Positions 1 through 8,800 of a stretch of 64,000 nt of DNA are shown piece by piece. The translations under genes and the position numbers were made by a program. Location of the stretch: assembly GCF_016405855.1 (NCBI RefSeq), contig NZ_JAEFCA010000012.1, positions 16,286-80,285 of the forward strand. Direction: 5' to 3'. The notes below the pieces were generated by a model. That model was not told the origin of the DNA and searched no databases. It was given only the letters and a program-made list of their open reading frames with translations. The DNA comes from Flavobacterium sp. IB48 (GTDB taxonomy: Bacteria > Bacteroidota > Bacteroidia > Flavobacteriales > Flavobacteriaceae). Position 1 is the stretch's first letter. The number at the start of each line of letters is the position of its first letter.

Positions 1-1
1 A

Positions 2-286
2 GACGTTCAGACCGATATTTATCAAAAAATCGTTAGCCAAAATTTGTCAGTTCGTGAGACAGAAGCTTTAGTCAAAAATTATCACGAAGGTTTACAGCCA
101 AAAGCTGACGGAAAGCCAAAAGCTGATGCTGCATTCGTAGTTAGAGAAACTCAAAAAAACAGTTTTAACGATTATTTTGGCTCAAAAGTTGATATAAAAG
201 TCGCTGGCAACGGAAAAGGAAAAATTACAATTCCATTTAATTCTGAAGCTGACTTTAACAGAATTATGAAATTAATAAACGGATAG
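2..286 (+). CDS. parB: Chromosome partitioning protein ParB, C-terminal part
   Basis: The reading frame is open from the window edge, so the 5' part is missing; about 94 residues are visible. ParB binds centromere-like parS sites, spreads on DNA and works with the ATPase ParA in origin segregation. The visible part starts in the helical DNA-binding region, with the ParB-typical stretch LSVRETEALVK, followed by a charged linker and a C-terminal segment (FNDYFGSKVDIKV, then GKGKITIPF) that matches the dimerisation domain of chromosomal ParB. A TTG at position 44 is internal and not the true start. The stop overlaps the start of the next gene, suggesting translational coupling. parA is expected just outside the window. 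Confidence 0.88.
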   Translation, partial: DVQTDIYQKIVSQNLSVRETEALVKNYHEGLQPKADGKPKADAAFVVRETQKNSFNDYFGSKVDIKVAGNGKGKITIPFNSEADFNRIMKLING

Positions 287-846
287 TGAATAAAATTGTC
301 CCCATTGGTCTATTGTTCTTTCTAACAGGAACCGTTTCTCTTTTTGCCCAAGCAAAAAAAGACACGGTTTTGGTCGTAAAAGACACTACTGCATTAGAAG
401 AAATAGACCCGCTTACACCAGCAAAAGCAGCTTTCTATTCTGCTGTATTACCAGGTTTAGGTCAAGCATACAACAAAAAGTATTGGAAAATCCCATTGGT
501 TTACGGAGCAATTGGAACAAGTTTATATTTCTACATAGACAACAATAAAAAATACCACGATTATCGTGACGCCTACAAACGAAGATTAGAAGGCTATAAT
601 GATGATAAATATAAATATTTGGATGAAAGCCGACTTGTTGCTGGTCAAAAATTCTACCAGAGAAACAGAGACTTATCTGCCTTATTTGTTGTCGGATTTT
701 ATGTTTTAAACATTATTGATGCCAATGTTGACGCGGCTTTGATACAGTTTAACGTAAATGAAAGACTCTCAATGCGTCCAGAAATTTATCCTGCCGATGT
801 AACATTTAAACCAAACGTCGGACTAACCTTTAATTATAAGTTTTAA
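286..846 (+). CDS. DUF5683 family membrane/secreted protein
   Basis: A 186-residue protein with an N-terminal signal peptide (MNKIVPIGLLFFLTGTVSLF then AQ). The conserved block near residues 46-65 (AFYSAVLPGLGQAYNKKYWK) is typical of DUF5683, a Bacteroidota envelope family of unknown function, and is followed by a hydrophobic segment and a Tyr/Lys-rich region. The GTG start overlaps the parB stop codon (TAGTG), which supports this start. It sits between parB and dapB, an order I recall as common in Flavobacteria, but the context does not reveal its job. Confidence 0.8.
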   Translation: MNKIVPIGLLFFLTGTVSLFAQAKKDTVLVVKDTTALEEIDPLTPAKAAFYSAVLPGLGQAYNKKYWKIPLVYGAIGTSLYFYIDNNKKYHDYRDAYKRRLEGYNDDKYKYLDESRLVAGQKFYQRNRDLSALFVVGFYVLNIIDANVDAALIQFNVNERLSMRPEIYPADVTFKPNVGLTFNYKF

Positions 847-886
847 TAGATTGAATTCTATTTAAAAAATCAAAAAACAAATCATA

Positions 887-1588
887 ATGAAAATTGCGCT
901 TTTAGGATACGGAAAAATGGGCAAAGTAATCGAAAGAATTGCTTTGGAAAGAGGTCATGAAATAGTTTTAAGAAAAGATGAATTTAACACCTATGACGGA
1001 CTTTCGACTGCTGATGTTGCCATCGATTTCAGTGTTCCTTCTGCAGCAGTGAGTAATATTTCTGCATCTTTTAATGCTAATGTGCCTGTAGTGTCAGGAA
1101 CTACTGGATGGTTAGAACATTATGACGAAATGATTGCACTTTGCAATGAGACAAAAGGAGGATTTATTTCTAGTTCAAACTTCAGTTTAGGAGTAAATAT
1201 TTTCTTTGGATTAAATGAATATTTAGCTAAAATCATGAAGCAATTCGATTCTTATAAAGTTTCGATGGAAGAAATTCACCACATTCATAAACTTGATGCT
1301 CCAAGCGGAACGGCCATTTCTTTAGCTCAAGGCGTTATTGAAAACAGCAATTACGCTAATTGGACTATGGAAGAAGCTAAAGCAAATGAAATCCAAATTG
1401 AAGCAAAAAGAATTGGAGAAGTACCTGGTACTCACACAGTAAATTACGACTCTGCCATTGACAGCATCGAAATTAAACATACTGCTCATAACCGCGAAGG
1501 TTTTGCTCTTGGAGCTGTTATCGCTGCAGAATGGCTAGCAGGAAAACAGGGAATTTTCTCAATGAAAGATGTATTAAACTTACAATAA
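887..1588 (+). CDS. dapB: 4-hydroxy-tetrahydrodipicolinate reductase
   Basis: Reduces 4-hydroxy-tetrahydrodipicolinate to tetrahydrodipicolinate with NAD(P)H in lysine and diaminopimelate synthesis in the cytoplasm. The N-terminal Rossmann motif is GYGKMGK (residues 7-13), VVSGTTGW forms the domain hinge, and the catalytic signature HHIHKLDAPSGTA begins at His131, with the proton-donor His and substrate-binding Lys in place (K135 precedes LDAPSGTA). At 233 residues it is shorter than the roughly 270-residue proteobacterial enzyme, as is usual in Bacteroidota. It lies 40 bp after DUF5683 and before lepB, probably in one transcription unit. Confidence 0.95.
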   Translation: MKIALLGYGKMGKVIERIALERGHEIVLRKDEFNTYDGLSTADVAIDFSVPSAAVSNISASFNANVPVVSGTTGWLEHYDEMIALCNETKGGFISSSNFSLGVNIFFGLNEYLAKIMKQFDSYKVSMEEIHHIHKLDAPSGTAISLAQGVIENSNYANWTMEEAKANEIQIEAKRIGEVPGTHTVNYDSAIDSIEIKHTAHNREGFALGAVIAAEWLAGKQGIFSMKDVLNLQ

Positions 1589-1645
1589 ATTGACTTAAAT
1601 TCAAGATTAATAAAAACTTGAATTTGAAACTTAAAATACAATATT

Positions 1646-3199
1646 ATGACATTTTACTCTTGGTTCGTATTTTTCTTAGCCGTTCAAATTATTCATTTTC
1701 TAGGAACATGGAAATTATATCAGGCAGCAGGAAGAAAAAGTTGGGAAGCAGCAATTCCGGTATACAATTCTATCGTTTTAATGAAAATTATTGGACGCCC
1801 AACATGGTGGACATTACTGCTTTTTATCCCAATCATTAACTTGATTATGTTTCCAGTTATATGGGTAGAAACTTTAAGAACTTTTGGCAAAAAATCAACT
1901 TTAGACACTATTTTAGGTCTTTTTACTTTAGGTTTTTACATTTATGTTGTCAATTACACACAGAAATTAGAGTATAATAAAGATCGTAAATTAACTCCCG
2001 AAAATAAAACTGCAGATACGGTTAGCTCTTTATTATTTGCAATTATAGTAGCAACATTAGTACACACTTATGTTGTACAACCATACACAATTCCGACATC
2101 ATCTTTAGAAAAATCTTTATTGATTGGTGATTTCTTATTTGTGAGTAAATTAAACTATGGGCCTAGAGTCCCAATGACCACGGTAGCTTTGCCAATGGTT
2201 CACGACTCTATTCCTTTAACCAAAACTAAATCCTATTTAAGCTGGCCACAATTACCTTATTTAAGACTTCCAGCTCTTCAAAAAATAAACCGTTGCGACA
2301 TTGTCGTCTTCAACTGGCCGGTCGATACCGTTCATTACTTCTTTGAACCAAAAGGAAGACCAGGTGTCATTAAACCAATTGATAAAAAATCAAATTACGT
2401 AAAAAGATGTGTTGGTATACCTGGGGACAGCTTATCAATAAAAGATGGTTACGTTTTTATTAACGGAAAAAAATTAGTTTTACCAGAAAGAGCAAAACCA
2501 CAGTATTCATACGCTGTAGCTTTAGACGGAAAAACTCCAATTGACTTTGAAACAATCTTCAAAGAATTAGACATTACAGACCCAGCAGGTTTTAGAACAG
2601 AAAAAAGAGACACACTCTACTTGGGTTCATTAACAGAAGCGGGAGCAGAAAGATTCAAACATACTCCTGGAGTTACTGCTGTAATTAGAAAAATTGACAC
2701 GGGAAATAACAATGATATTTTCCCTCATATCAACAAATGGAACCAAGATAACATGGGACCTATTTATATTCCTGAAGCTGGAAAAACAGTTGCATTAACA
2801 AATGAATCACTTCCTTTCTATAAAGAGATTATTACAAATTATGAAGGAAATACTTTAGAATTACAAGGTTCTAAATTCATTATTAATGGAAAACCTGCTA
2901 CAACATATACCTTCAAACAAAACTATTACTGGATGATGGGAGACAACCGTCATAACTCAGAAGATAGCCGTTATTGGGGTTATGTTCCAGAAGATCATAT
3001 CGTAGGTAAACCAGTATTCATTTGGATGAGCTGGGATACTAACGGAAAAGGAATTAACAAGATTCGCTGGAGCCGAGTATTTACAACTGTAGATGGCGAA
3101 GGTCAGCCTCAATCTTACTTTAAATATTTCTTAATACTTCTAGCTATTTATTTCGTAGGAGATTTTATCTGGAAAAAAAGAAGAGAAAATAAAGCATAA
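1646..3199 (+). CDS. lepB: Signal peptidase I, long Bacteroidota form
   Basis: Membrane serine protease that removes signal peptides from exported proteins. At 517 residues it is much longer than classical LepB. Residues 1 to about 110 form a separate set of hydrophobic helices resembling DUF5684. A membrane anchor lies near residues 125-145. The catalytic Ser is in PTSSLEKSLLIGD (S153; Leu replaces the usual Met after Ser), and the general-base Lys is in YVKRCVGIPGDS (K253). Box E is MGDNRHNSEDSRYWG near residues 430-445. A second hydrophobic segment closes the C terminus. ATG 1646 is the first good start. It probably shares a transcript with dapB. Confidence 0.93.
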   Translation: MTFYSWFVFFLAVQIIHFLGTWKLYQAAGRKSWEAAIPVYNSIVLMKIIGRPTWWTLLLFIPIINLIMFPVIWVETLRTFGKKSTLDTILGLFTLGFYIYVVNYTQKLEYNKDRKLTPENKTADTVSSLLFAIIVATLVHTYVVQPYTIPTSSLEKSLLIGDFLFVSKLNYGPRVPMTTVALPMVHDSIPLTKTKSYLSWPQLPYLRLPALQKINRCDIVVFNWPVDTVHYFFEPKGRPGVIKPIDKKSNYVKRCVGIPGDSLSIKDGYVFINGKKLVLPERAKPQYSYAVALDGKTPIDFETIFKELDITDPAGFRTEKRDTLYLGSLTEAGAERFKHTPGVTAVIRKIDTGNNNDIFPHINKWNQDNMGPIYIPEAGKTVALTNESLPFYKEIITNYEGNTLELQGSKFIINGKPATTYTFKQNYYWMMGDNRHNSEDSRYWGYVPEDHIVGKPVFIWMSWDTNGKGINKIRWSRVFTTVDGEGQPQSYFKYFLILLAIYFVGDFIWKKRRENKA

Positions 3200-3222
3200 T
3201 TAAAAAAAAGTTATTTTTGTGT

Positions 3223-3286
3223 CAGGTTTCAAGTTTCACGTTTTTACGTCAACTTGAAACCTGAAACTTTTAAACTTGAAACAAAA
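3223..3286. repeat. Palindromic AACTTGAAAC-type intergenic repeat
   Basis: A perfect 13-bp inverted repeat (3223-3235 with 3251-3263) is followed by further direct copies of the unit ACTTGAAAC. The same unit recurs at 27821-27856 and at 35763-35888. It lies between lepB and the WbqC-like gene and runs up to the latter's start codon. Confidence 0.7.
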
Positions 3287-3290
3287 CAAA

Positions 3291-3905
3291 ATGAATTCCT
3301 TAATACTTCCAACTTATTTCCCATCTATCAGTCATTTTGCTGTTATAGCACAATCTGACAGTATTACTTTTGAAATGGAAGATAATTTCCAAAAACAGAC
3401 CAATAGAAATAGGACTTATATTTATAGCCCAAATGGAATTCAATTATTAAATATCCCTGTTAAGCATTCTAAAGCCACGCATCAGAAGACAAAAGACATT
3501 TTGATCGAAAACGAATTTGATTGGCAGAAACAGCATTTTAAATCGCTTGAAGCGGCATATAGAAGCTCTCCTTTCTTCGAGTACTTTGAAGACGATATCG
3601 CTCCTATTTTCGAGAAAAAACACCAATTTTTGATGGATTTAAACTTCGAAGTTCTAGATGTTGTAACTAAATGTCTTCGAATGAAACTGGAATTTGGAAA
3701 AACCGCAGAATACTTTCATGAAGTAAATGATTTTAACGATTTCAGATATTTGGCAAATGGTAAAAAAGATGCTAATTCTTTTGAAAAATACACTCAGGTT
3801 TTTGATGACAAACATGGCTTCATTAATAATCTAAGTGTTTTGGATCTACTTTTTAACGAAGGTAAATTTGCAATGGATTATTTAAAAACACAGAAAATCG
3901 TATAA
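3291..3905 (+). CDS. WbqC-like family protein
   Basis: About 204 residues. The opening (LILPTYFPSISHF) and the later blocks (NRTYIYSPNGIQLLNIPV; KTKDILIENEFDWQKQHFKSLEAAYRSSPFFEYFED) match the WbqC-like family, often found near surface polysaccharide genes. A glycine-transferase or acyltransferase-like role has been proposed but the activity is poorly defined. I chose ATG 3291 over an upstream in-frame TTG at 3276, because the TTG lies inside an intergenic repeat. It is the last plus-strand gene before a convergent boundary with the EEP gene. Confidence 0.8.
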   Translation: MNSLILPTYFPSISHFAVIAQSDSITFEMEDNFQKQTNRNRTYIYSPNGIQLLNIPVKHSKATHQKTKDILIENEFDWQKQHFKSLEAAYRSSPFFEYFEDDIAPIFEKKHQFLMDLNFEVLDVVTKCLRMKLEFGKTAEYFHEVNDFNDFRYLANGKKDANSFEKYTQVFDDKHGFINNLSVLDLLFNEGKFAMDYLKTQKIV

Positions 3906-3906
3906 A

Positions 3907-3950
3907 TTATGAATTGTAAGTTATGAGTTATGAATTCTCATATCTTTCTT
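3907..3950. repeat. TTATGAGTTATGAATT-type repeat
   Basis: A short AT-rich stretch built from variants of the unit TTATGAATT, just after the WbqC-like gene. The 16-base string TTATGAGTTATGAATT also occurs on the opposite strand at about 30824-30852. Its function is unknown. Confidence 0.5.
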
Positions 3951-3970
3951 AACTTATCACGATTAATAAA

Positions 3971-5017
3971 TCATTCCATTGACAATCTTGTCATAATCGG
4001 ATAGTGATCTGAATTTTCGAAATCAGGGAAGCTTTCAAATTGCTTTACTTTCATTTTATTGTCTGTAAAGATGTAGTCAATTCTTGCTGGATAATATTTA
4101 AATTTATAAGTAGCTCCAAAACCCTCTCCTGCTTCTTCAAAAGCATCTTTCAATTTTCCTTTGATGCTTCTATACACATAAGAAAACGGACTATTATTCA
4201 TGTCTCCACAAATAATCATTGGAGTTTTGCAGTTTTTTATATGCTCTCTAAAAATCTCAGCTTGTTCTTGCTGTTGCTTAAACCCTTTGCTTATTCTGCC
4301 ATAAATTCGCTGAGATTTTTTTTGGTTAACATTATCAATATCATCTGATATTTCACTTACATCAGGAGAAATTTTAATAGACTGCAAGTGCATATTATAA
4401 ACACGAATAATATCTTTTCCACGCTTAATATCGGCATAAACTACATTATTGTCTGATTTTGGAAAAATAATTTTCCCTTCTTCAATAATTGGGAACTTAG
4501 AAAAAATAGCCTGTCCCGTTTTTATTTTTTTTCCATCGATAAAAATATAACGGTGCGGATATACTTTCAAATCTAAATGTGCCGAATTAGAATATTCTTG
4601 AATACACAAAATATCAGGATCTTTTTCGTCTATAAAAGCTTTAATATTTGCTGGAATATCATCGCGATCAAGCCATTTAAAAACATTAAAAAGACGCACA
4701 TTGTAACTCATAACAGAAAAATCTTTTTCGTCTTTCACATACTCTTTTGCAGAAAACTTATAGAACTTACTAATGAATGTAATACCTGTCAATAAAACTA
4801 AACCAGATAAAATAAGACGTTTTTTGAACTGAATTCCCCAATAGACGAAAAACAATATGTTGGCTACAAAAAAAGCAGGCATAAACAACGTAAGCACCGA
4901 TAAAAGCGGAAAACTTTTAGGTGCTAAAAAAGGTAAAACATAGACGCTAAATGTAAGCACAGTTAGCACTATATTCAAAAAGAACATTATTTTATTAAAC
5001 CAAGAAAGGTTTTTCAT
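3971..5017 (-). CDS. Endonuclease/exonuclease/phosphatase (EEP) family membrane protein
   Basis: 348 residues. Three hydrophobic segments occupy residues 1-90, followed by an EEP domain carrying the family's metal-binding motifs: SYNVRLFN, DILCIQEY, CGDMNNSPFSYVY, RIDYIFTD and the terminal SDHYPIM. The catalytic residues of the fold (Asn, Glu, Asp/Asn, Asp, His) are all present, so it is probably an active Mg-dependent phosphodiesterase or nuclease; the substrate cannot be read from sequence. It is last in a minus-strand run mutL - rhomboid - rhomboid - EEP, 19 bp after the previous gene. Confidence 0.85.
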   Translation of the reverse strand: MKNLSWFNKIMFFLNIVLTVLTFSVYVLPFLAPKSFPLLSVLTLFMPAFFVANILFFVYWGIQFKKRLILSGLVLLTGITFISKFYKFSAKEYVKDEKDFSVMSYNVRLFNVFKWLDRDDIPANIKAFIDEKDPDILCIQEYSNSAHLDLKVYPHRYIFIDGKKIKTGQAIFSKFPIIEEGKIIFPKSDNNVVYADIKRGKDIIRVYNMHLQSIKISPDVSEISDDIDNVNQKKSQRIYGRISKGFKQQQEQAEIFREHIKNCKTPMIICGDMNNSPFSYVYRSIKGKLKDAFEEAGEGFGATYKFKYYPARIDYIFTDNKMKVKQFESFPDFENSDHYPIMTRLSME

Positions 5018-5036
5018 ATTTAATTCTCCTACAAGT

Positions 5037-5900
5037 TTATTTTCCAGCTTTAAATAAAAACTCTTTTTCTTCTTTTGTCAGACAATCATATCCTGACTGG
5101 CTAATTTTGTCTAAAATTTCATCTATCTGTTGCTGCGTTTTGTCTTTCGTAACAATTCTTGATGTTGTTTTTTCTGTAGGTTTTTTGTAATTTTTATGAA
5201 CTTTTGTGAATGGGGTCGTAGGAGATTTTCTAAAAAGATTTACGAAGAAATCTAAGGTTTTAGAAACAATGACACTTAAATCGGTACCGTTCTGGAGTAA
5301 TTTAATATATACAAATCCGAAGAAAGCACCTGCAAGATGCGAAATATGTCCGCCCATATTTCCTAAACGAAACTGCATTAAATCTAAGATTATAATAACA
5401 GCTGTGATGTGCCAAAGTTTTACATTTCCGAAAAGAAATAATCGCACATTCATTAAAGGAGAATAAGTTGTTGCTGCCACTAAAATAGCCATAATAGCCG
5501 CCGAGGCACCAACAATAGAACCGCTGATATTAGAAAAATAAAAACTTAGCGCAAAAGCTACTCCTGCAAAAAGAGCGCTTAAAAGATACAATCCTAAATA
5601 TTGCTTTTGAGTAAAATAAGTAAGAAACAAAGTGCTTGCAAAATTAAGCACCATCATATTAAATAACAGATGAAAAAATCCGTCGTGAAAGAACGCATAC
5701 GTTAAAAAAGTCCAAGGTTTAAACATAAAAACCTGAGGATCTGACGACAAAGCCAGCCAATTTGGAAATGCAAACTGACCTACTGAAAATTGATAGAAAA
5801 AGATAAGTGACACAATAAAACATGCTACGTTCCAATACATAACTCGCATAGCAATACCACCCAATCTATACTGTAATTTTAAATCGTCTAGAATATTCAT
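5037..5900 (-). CDS. Rhomboid family intramembrane protease, paralogue with C-terminal tail
   Basis: 287 residues with about six membrane helices up to residue 200. The fold motifs are FFHLLFNMMVLNF, the Ser loop GSIVGASAAIM and the catalytic His in GGHISHLAGAFFGF. The Ser loop reads GASA rather than the common GASG, but Ser and His are both present. After residue 215 there is a polar tail of about 70 residues ending in DEILDKISQSGYDCLTKEEKEFLF, a motif I recall in Bacteroidota rhomboid-like proteins. Adjacent to a second rhomboid, probably by old duplication. Confidence 0.87.
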   Translation of the reverse strand: MNILDDLKLQYRLGGIAMRVMYWNVACFIVSLIFFYQFSVGQFAFPNWLALSSDPQVFMFKPWTFLTYAFFHDGFFHLLFNMMVLNFASTLFLTYFTQKQYLGLYLLSALFAGVAFALSFYFSNISGSIVGASAAIMAILVAATTYSPLMNVRLFLFGNVKLWHITAVIIILDLMQFRLGNMGGHISHLAGAFFGFVYIKLLQNGTDLSVIVSKTLDFFVNLFRKSPTTPFTKVHKNYKKPTEKTTSRIVTKDKTQQQIDEILDKISQSGYDCLTKEEKEFLFKAGK

Positions 5901-5942
5901 AAAAATTCTTCTATTTTAGAATTCGTACTTTAAAGTTAAAAA

Positions 5943-6692
5943 TTAATTCCAACGGTTGTTATTAAACTGATTTTTTTTCCAGTACCACATAATCATAAAT
6001 CCAAAAAATGCACCGCCAATATGCGCATAATGTGCGATTCCAGATTCTATTCCCATCAGCGAACTTCCAAAAATTCCGAAGAAACCATCAAATAAAAGCA
6101 TGTAAATTGGCACAAAATATTTTGCCTTTATTGGAATAGGAATAAACATAATTCCCAGTTCTGCATTTGGAAACATAAAAGTAAAAGCCACCAACAATCC
6201 ATAAATTGCTCCAGAAGCCCCGACCACAGTTCCGAAATAGGCACTTGTAAAATGTTTAAATTCTGAGACTGTCAAAATTTGCTGCCATCTAGTATCAATC
6301 TTTCCTTGATTTAAGATATTTAATATATCCGCTTTCGCAAACCCGTGTCCCATCAAAATATTAAGGCTATCTTGATAAAAGTAATAATTAACCGCAAAAT
6401 TCACCAAAGCTGCTCCTAGCCCACATGAGATATAGAAAAATAAAAATTTTCTTCCTCCCCAAAAATGTTCTAATGTAGATCCAAAAGAATACAATGCAAA
6501 CATATTGAATGCGATATGAGCAAAACCGCCATGCATAAACATGTGAGTAACCGGCTGCCAAACTTTAAATTCTGGATTTTCCGGAAAGAAAAGGGCAAGA
6601 TATTCATAAGAAATTGGCACTAACTGAGCCCCAATAAAAAATATTATATTAATAATTAGTAGTTGCTTAACTACTGGTGTGATATTCATCAT
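5943..6692 (-). CDS. Rhomboid family intramembrane serine protease
   Basis: 249 residues, six membrane helices. The motifs are HMFMHGGFAHIAFNMFALYSFG, the catalytic loop GTVVGASGAIYGL with canonical GxSG, and HYAHIGGAFFGF with the catalytic His. An insertion with conserved-looking amphipathic sequence lies between helices at residues 95-150. Its start codon overlaps the mutL stop by 4 bp, so the two are probably translationally coupled. Substrates are unknown. Confidence 0.92.
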   Translation of the reverse strand: MMNITPVVKQLLIINIIFFIGAQLVPISYEYLALFFPENPEFKVWQPVTHMFMHGGFAHIAFNMFALYSFGSTLEHFWGGRKFLFFYISCGLGAALVNFAVNYYFYQDSLNILMGHGFAKADILNILNQGKIDTRWQQILTVSEFKHFTSAYFGTVVGASGAIYGLLVAFTFMFPNAELGIMFIPIPIKAKYFVPIYMLLFDGFFGIFGSSLMGIESGIAHYAHIGGAFFGFMIMWYWKKNQFNNNRWN

Positions 6693-8635
6693 ACTGCAAA
6701 CTTTTTATCTATATCTTCAACACGCATGGTGATGAAAGTAGGTTTTTGAAAAGGTGAAATATTTGGATCTTTGCAAGCAAACAATCCGTTTACTATATTA
6801 TCTTGTTCTTTTTCGGTTAAATAAGATCCTGTTTTAACCGCTAAACTTTTGGCCATTGACTTTGCAATTGTATCGTTCTGACTGTAGCTATTACCAGGAA
6901 TTCCGTCTTGTAAATCGCTCAATAATTGCTCTATGACCTGCGAAACTTCGCTTTCTGTAATATTTACTGGAATTCCAGAAATTACAACATGATCCGTTTT
7001 ACTTTCGTCGAAAACAAATCCTGTTGTTGCCAGTGAAGGTTTTAACTCTTCGATTAATTCCATTTCAGATGCTGAATAAAACAAATCTAAAGGAAAAAGC
7101 AACTGTTGGCTCGAGGCCTGATTGACCGTCATATTCAGTAAAAATTGTTCGTACAAAATTCGCTGATGCGCGCGCTGTTGATCAACAATAATCATTCCTG
7201 ATTTTATTGGCGAAACAATATATTTTTTATGAATTTGATACGTTTTCTGAGTAGCTTGTTCTACATCTTCGTCATTAAATAAAGAAGAAGTCACTTCTTC
7301 GTTTTCGAATGTAAAAGGCGAACTTTCAATGCTTTCTGGATTTTCAACATCTAAACCAACATATAAACTCTCCCAGCTTGCAGTTGGTTCTACTCTTTTA
7401 GAATATCCTGAATATGATCCAGAAGATGATGATCCTGATGAAGAAGATGAAGACGAAAAAGAAGAACCAGAACTATATCCTGATGACCCCGAACCAGCTT
7501 TACTGTAATGCTGATTGGTTTTATCATCAGTAAATGGATTAAAAGTTCCGTCTACTTGAATCGTTGGTACTTCTGCTTCTACATCTTTATAATGATATGG
7601 CGTATCTAAATTAGAATCTCTATCAAAATCTAAAACCGGCGCAACATTAAATTGTCCTAAACTATGCTTTATAGAGGCTCTTAAAATAGCATATAATGCT
7701 TGCTCGTCATCAAATTTAATTTCCGTTTTAGTTGGGTGTATATTAATATCAATTGTGTTTGGTGGAACCTGCAAATACAAGAAATAACTTGGCTGAGAAC
7801 CGTCTTTCAGTAATCCATCATATGCAGACATTACAGCGTGATGCAAGAAACTGCTTTTTATAAATCGATCGTTTACAAAAAAGAACTGCTCTCCTCTATT
7901 TTTCTTAGCAAATTCAGGTTTACATACAAAACCTTGAACATTTATAATTTCGGTATCTTCGTTTACAGGAACTAATTTTTCATTCGTTTTTCCAGACATA
8001 ATACCAACAATTCGCTGGCGATATCCTGCTGCTGGAAGATTATACATCTCACTTCCGTTATGGTAAAAGCTAAAATGAATATTAGGATGCGCTAATGCTA
8101 CACGCTGAAACTCATCCATAACATGACGAAATTCAACCGTATCTGATTTTAAGAAATTACGGCGAGCAGGAATATTAAAAAACAAGTTTTTAACCGCAAA
8201 TGAAGTTCCTTTTGGCAAAACAGCCACTTCTTGCGAAACAAATTTACTTCCTTCAATTACAATATGCGTACCTAGTTCGTCTTGGTCCTGTTTCGTTTTC
8301 ATTTCCATGTGTGCAATCGCTGCAATAGAAGCCAAAGCCTCTCCACGAAAACCTTTTGTACCAAGCGAAAATAAATCTTCTGCCTGACGAATTTTTGAAG
8401 TGGCATGACGCGCAAAGCACAAACGTGCATCTGTAACTGTCATTCCGACTCCATTATCAATAACTTGGACTAATGATTTGCCCGCATCTTTAATAATTAA
8501 TTTAATATCAGTTGCCTTCGCATCTACAGCATTTTCTAACAATTCTTTTACGACTGAAGCTGGTCTTTGAACCACCTCTCCAGCAGCAATTTGGTTAGCA
8601 ACGTGATCAGGAAGCAATTGAATAATACTCGACAT
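6689..8635 (-). CDS. mutL: DNA mismatch repair protein MutL
   Basis: 648 residues. The GHKL ATPase domain occupies residues 1-330, with IAAGEVVQRPASVVKELLENAVDA, DNGVGM, TKGFRGEALASI and the HPTKTEIKF motif. A Ser/Gly-rich low-complexity linker spans about residues 379-415, and the C-terminal dimerisation domain starts near 465. MutL couples MutS mismatch recognition to strand incision. The position equivalent to the endonuclease motif DQHA(x)2E(x)4E reads D485-QQRAHQRILY-E496, with His and one Glu replaced by Gln. A -7 box TATTTTTG lies only 4 bp upstream of the ATG, so the leader is very short or absent. Confidence 0.96.
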   Translation of the reverse strand: MSSIIQLLPDHVANQIAAGEVVQRPASVVKELLENAVDAKATDIKLIIKDAGKSLVQVIDNGVGMTVTDARLCFARHATSKIRQAEDLFSLGTKGFRGEALASIAAIAHMEMKTKQDQDELGTHIVIEGSKFVSQEVAVLPKGTSFAVKNLFFNIPARRNFLKSDTVEFRHVMDEFQRVALAHPNIHFSFYHNGSEMYNLPAAGYRQRIVGIMSGKTNEKLVPVNEDTEIINVQGFVCKPEFAKKNRGEQFFFVNDRFIKSSFLHHAVMSAYDGLLKDGSQPSYFLYLQVPPNTIDINIHPTKTEIKFDDEQALYAILRASIKHSLGQFNVAPVLDFDRDSNLDTPYHYKDVEAEVPTIQVDGTFNPFTDDKTNQHYSKAGSGSSGYSSGSSFSSSSSSSGSSSSGSYSGYSKRVEPTASWESLYVGLDVENPESIESSPFTFENEEVTSSLFNDEDVEQATQKTYQIHKKYIVSPIKSGMIIVDQQRAHQRILYEQFLLNMTVNQASSQQLLFPLDLFYSASEMELIEELKPSLATTGFVFDESKTDHVVISGIPVNITESEVSQVIEQLLSDLQDGIPGNSYSQNDTIAKSMAKSLAVKTGSYLTEKEQDNIVNGLFACKDPNISPFQKPTFITMRVEDIDKKFAV

Positions 8636-8639
8636 TAAG

Positions 8640-8647
8640 CAAAAATA
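8640..8647 (-). promoter_or_regulatory. Bacteroidota -7 box for mutL
   Basis: TATTTTTG on the minus strand fits TAnnTTTG. It lies 4 bp upstream of the mutL start, which would give a nearly leaderless mRNA. No well-spaced -33 element was seen. Confidence 0.4.
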
Positions 8648-8731
8648 AGTTTAAAAGTTAGATTAGGTTTTTGCAAACCAAGAAGTACAAATTTAGTAAA
8701 TTTTGATTGGCTTTTAGAATAAGAACAATCA

Positions 8732-8777
8732 TAAAAAAAACAAAAAACCTATACCGTTATTACACAGTATAGGTTTT
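8732..8777 (-). terminator. Terminator after ribH
   Basis: Ten-base arms 8744-8753 and 8768-8777 form a hairpin; the A-rich stretch 8734-8746 becomes a U-tract on the minus-strand transcript leaving ribH. Confidence 0.75.
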
Positions 8778-8800
8778 AATATTTTTTAAAACAAATGTGC

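Noticed and set aside
3231..3245. Possible parS site near parB (string GTTTCACG)
   Set aside because: Only one half of the TGTTTCACGTGAAACA consensus is present; it belongs to the AACTTGAAAC repeat palindrome.
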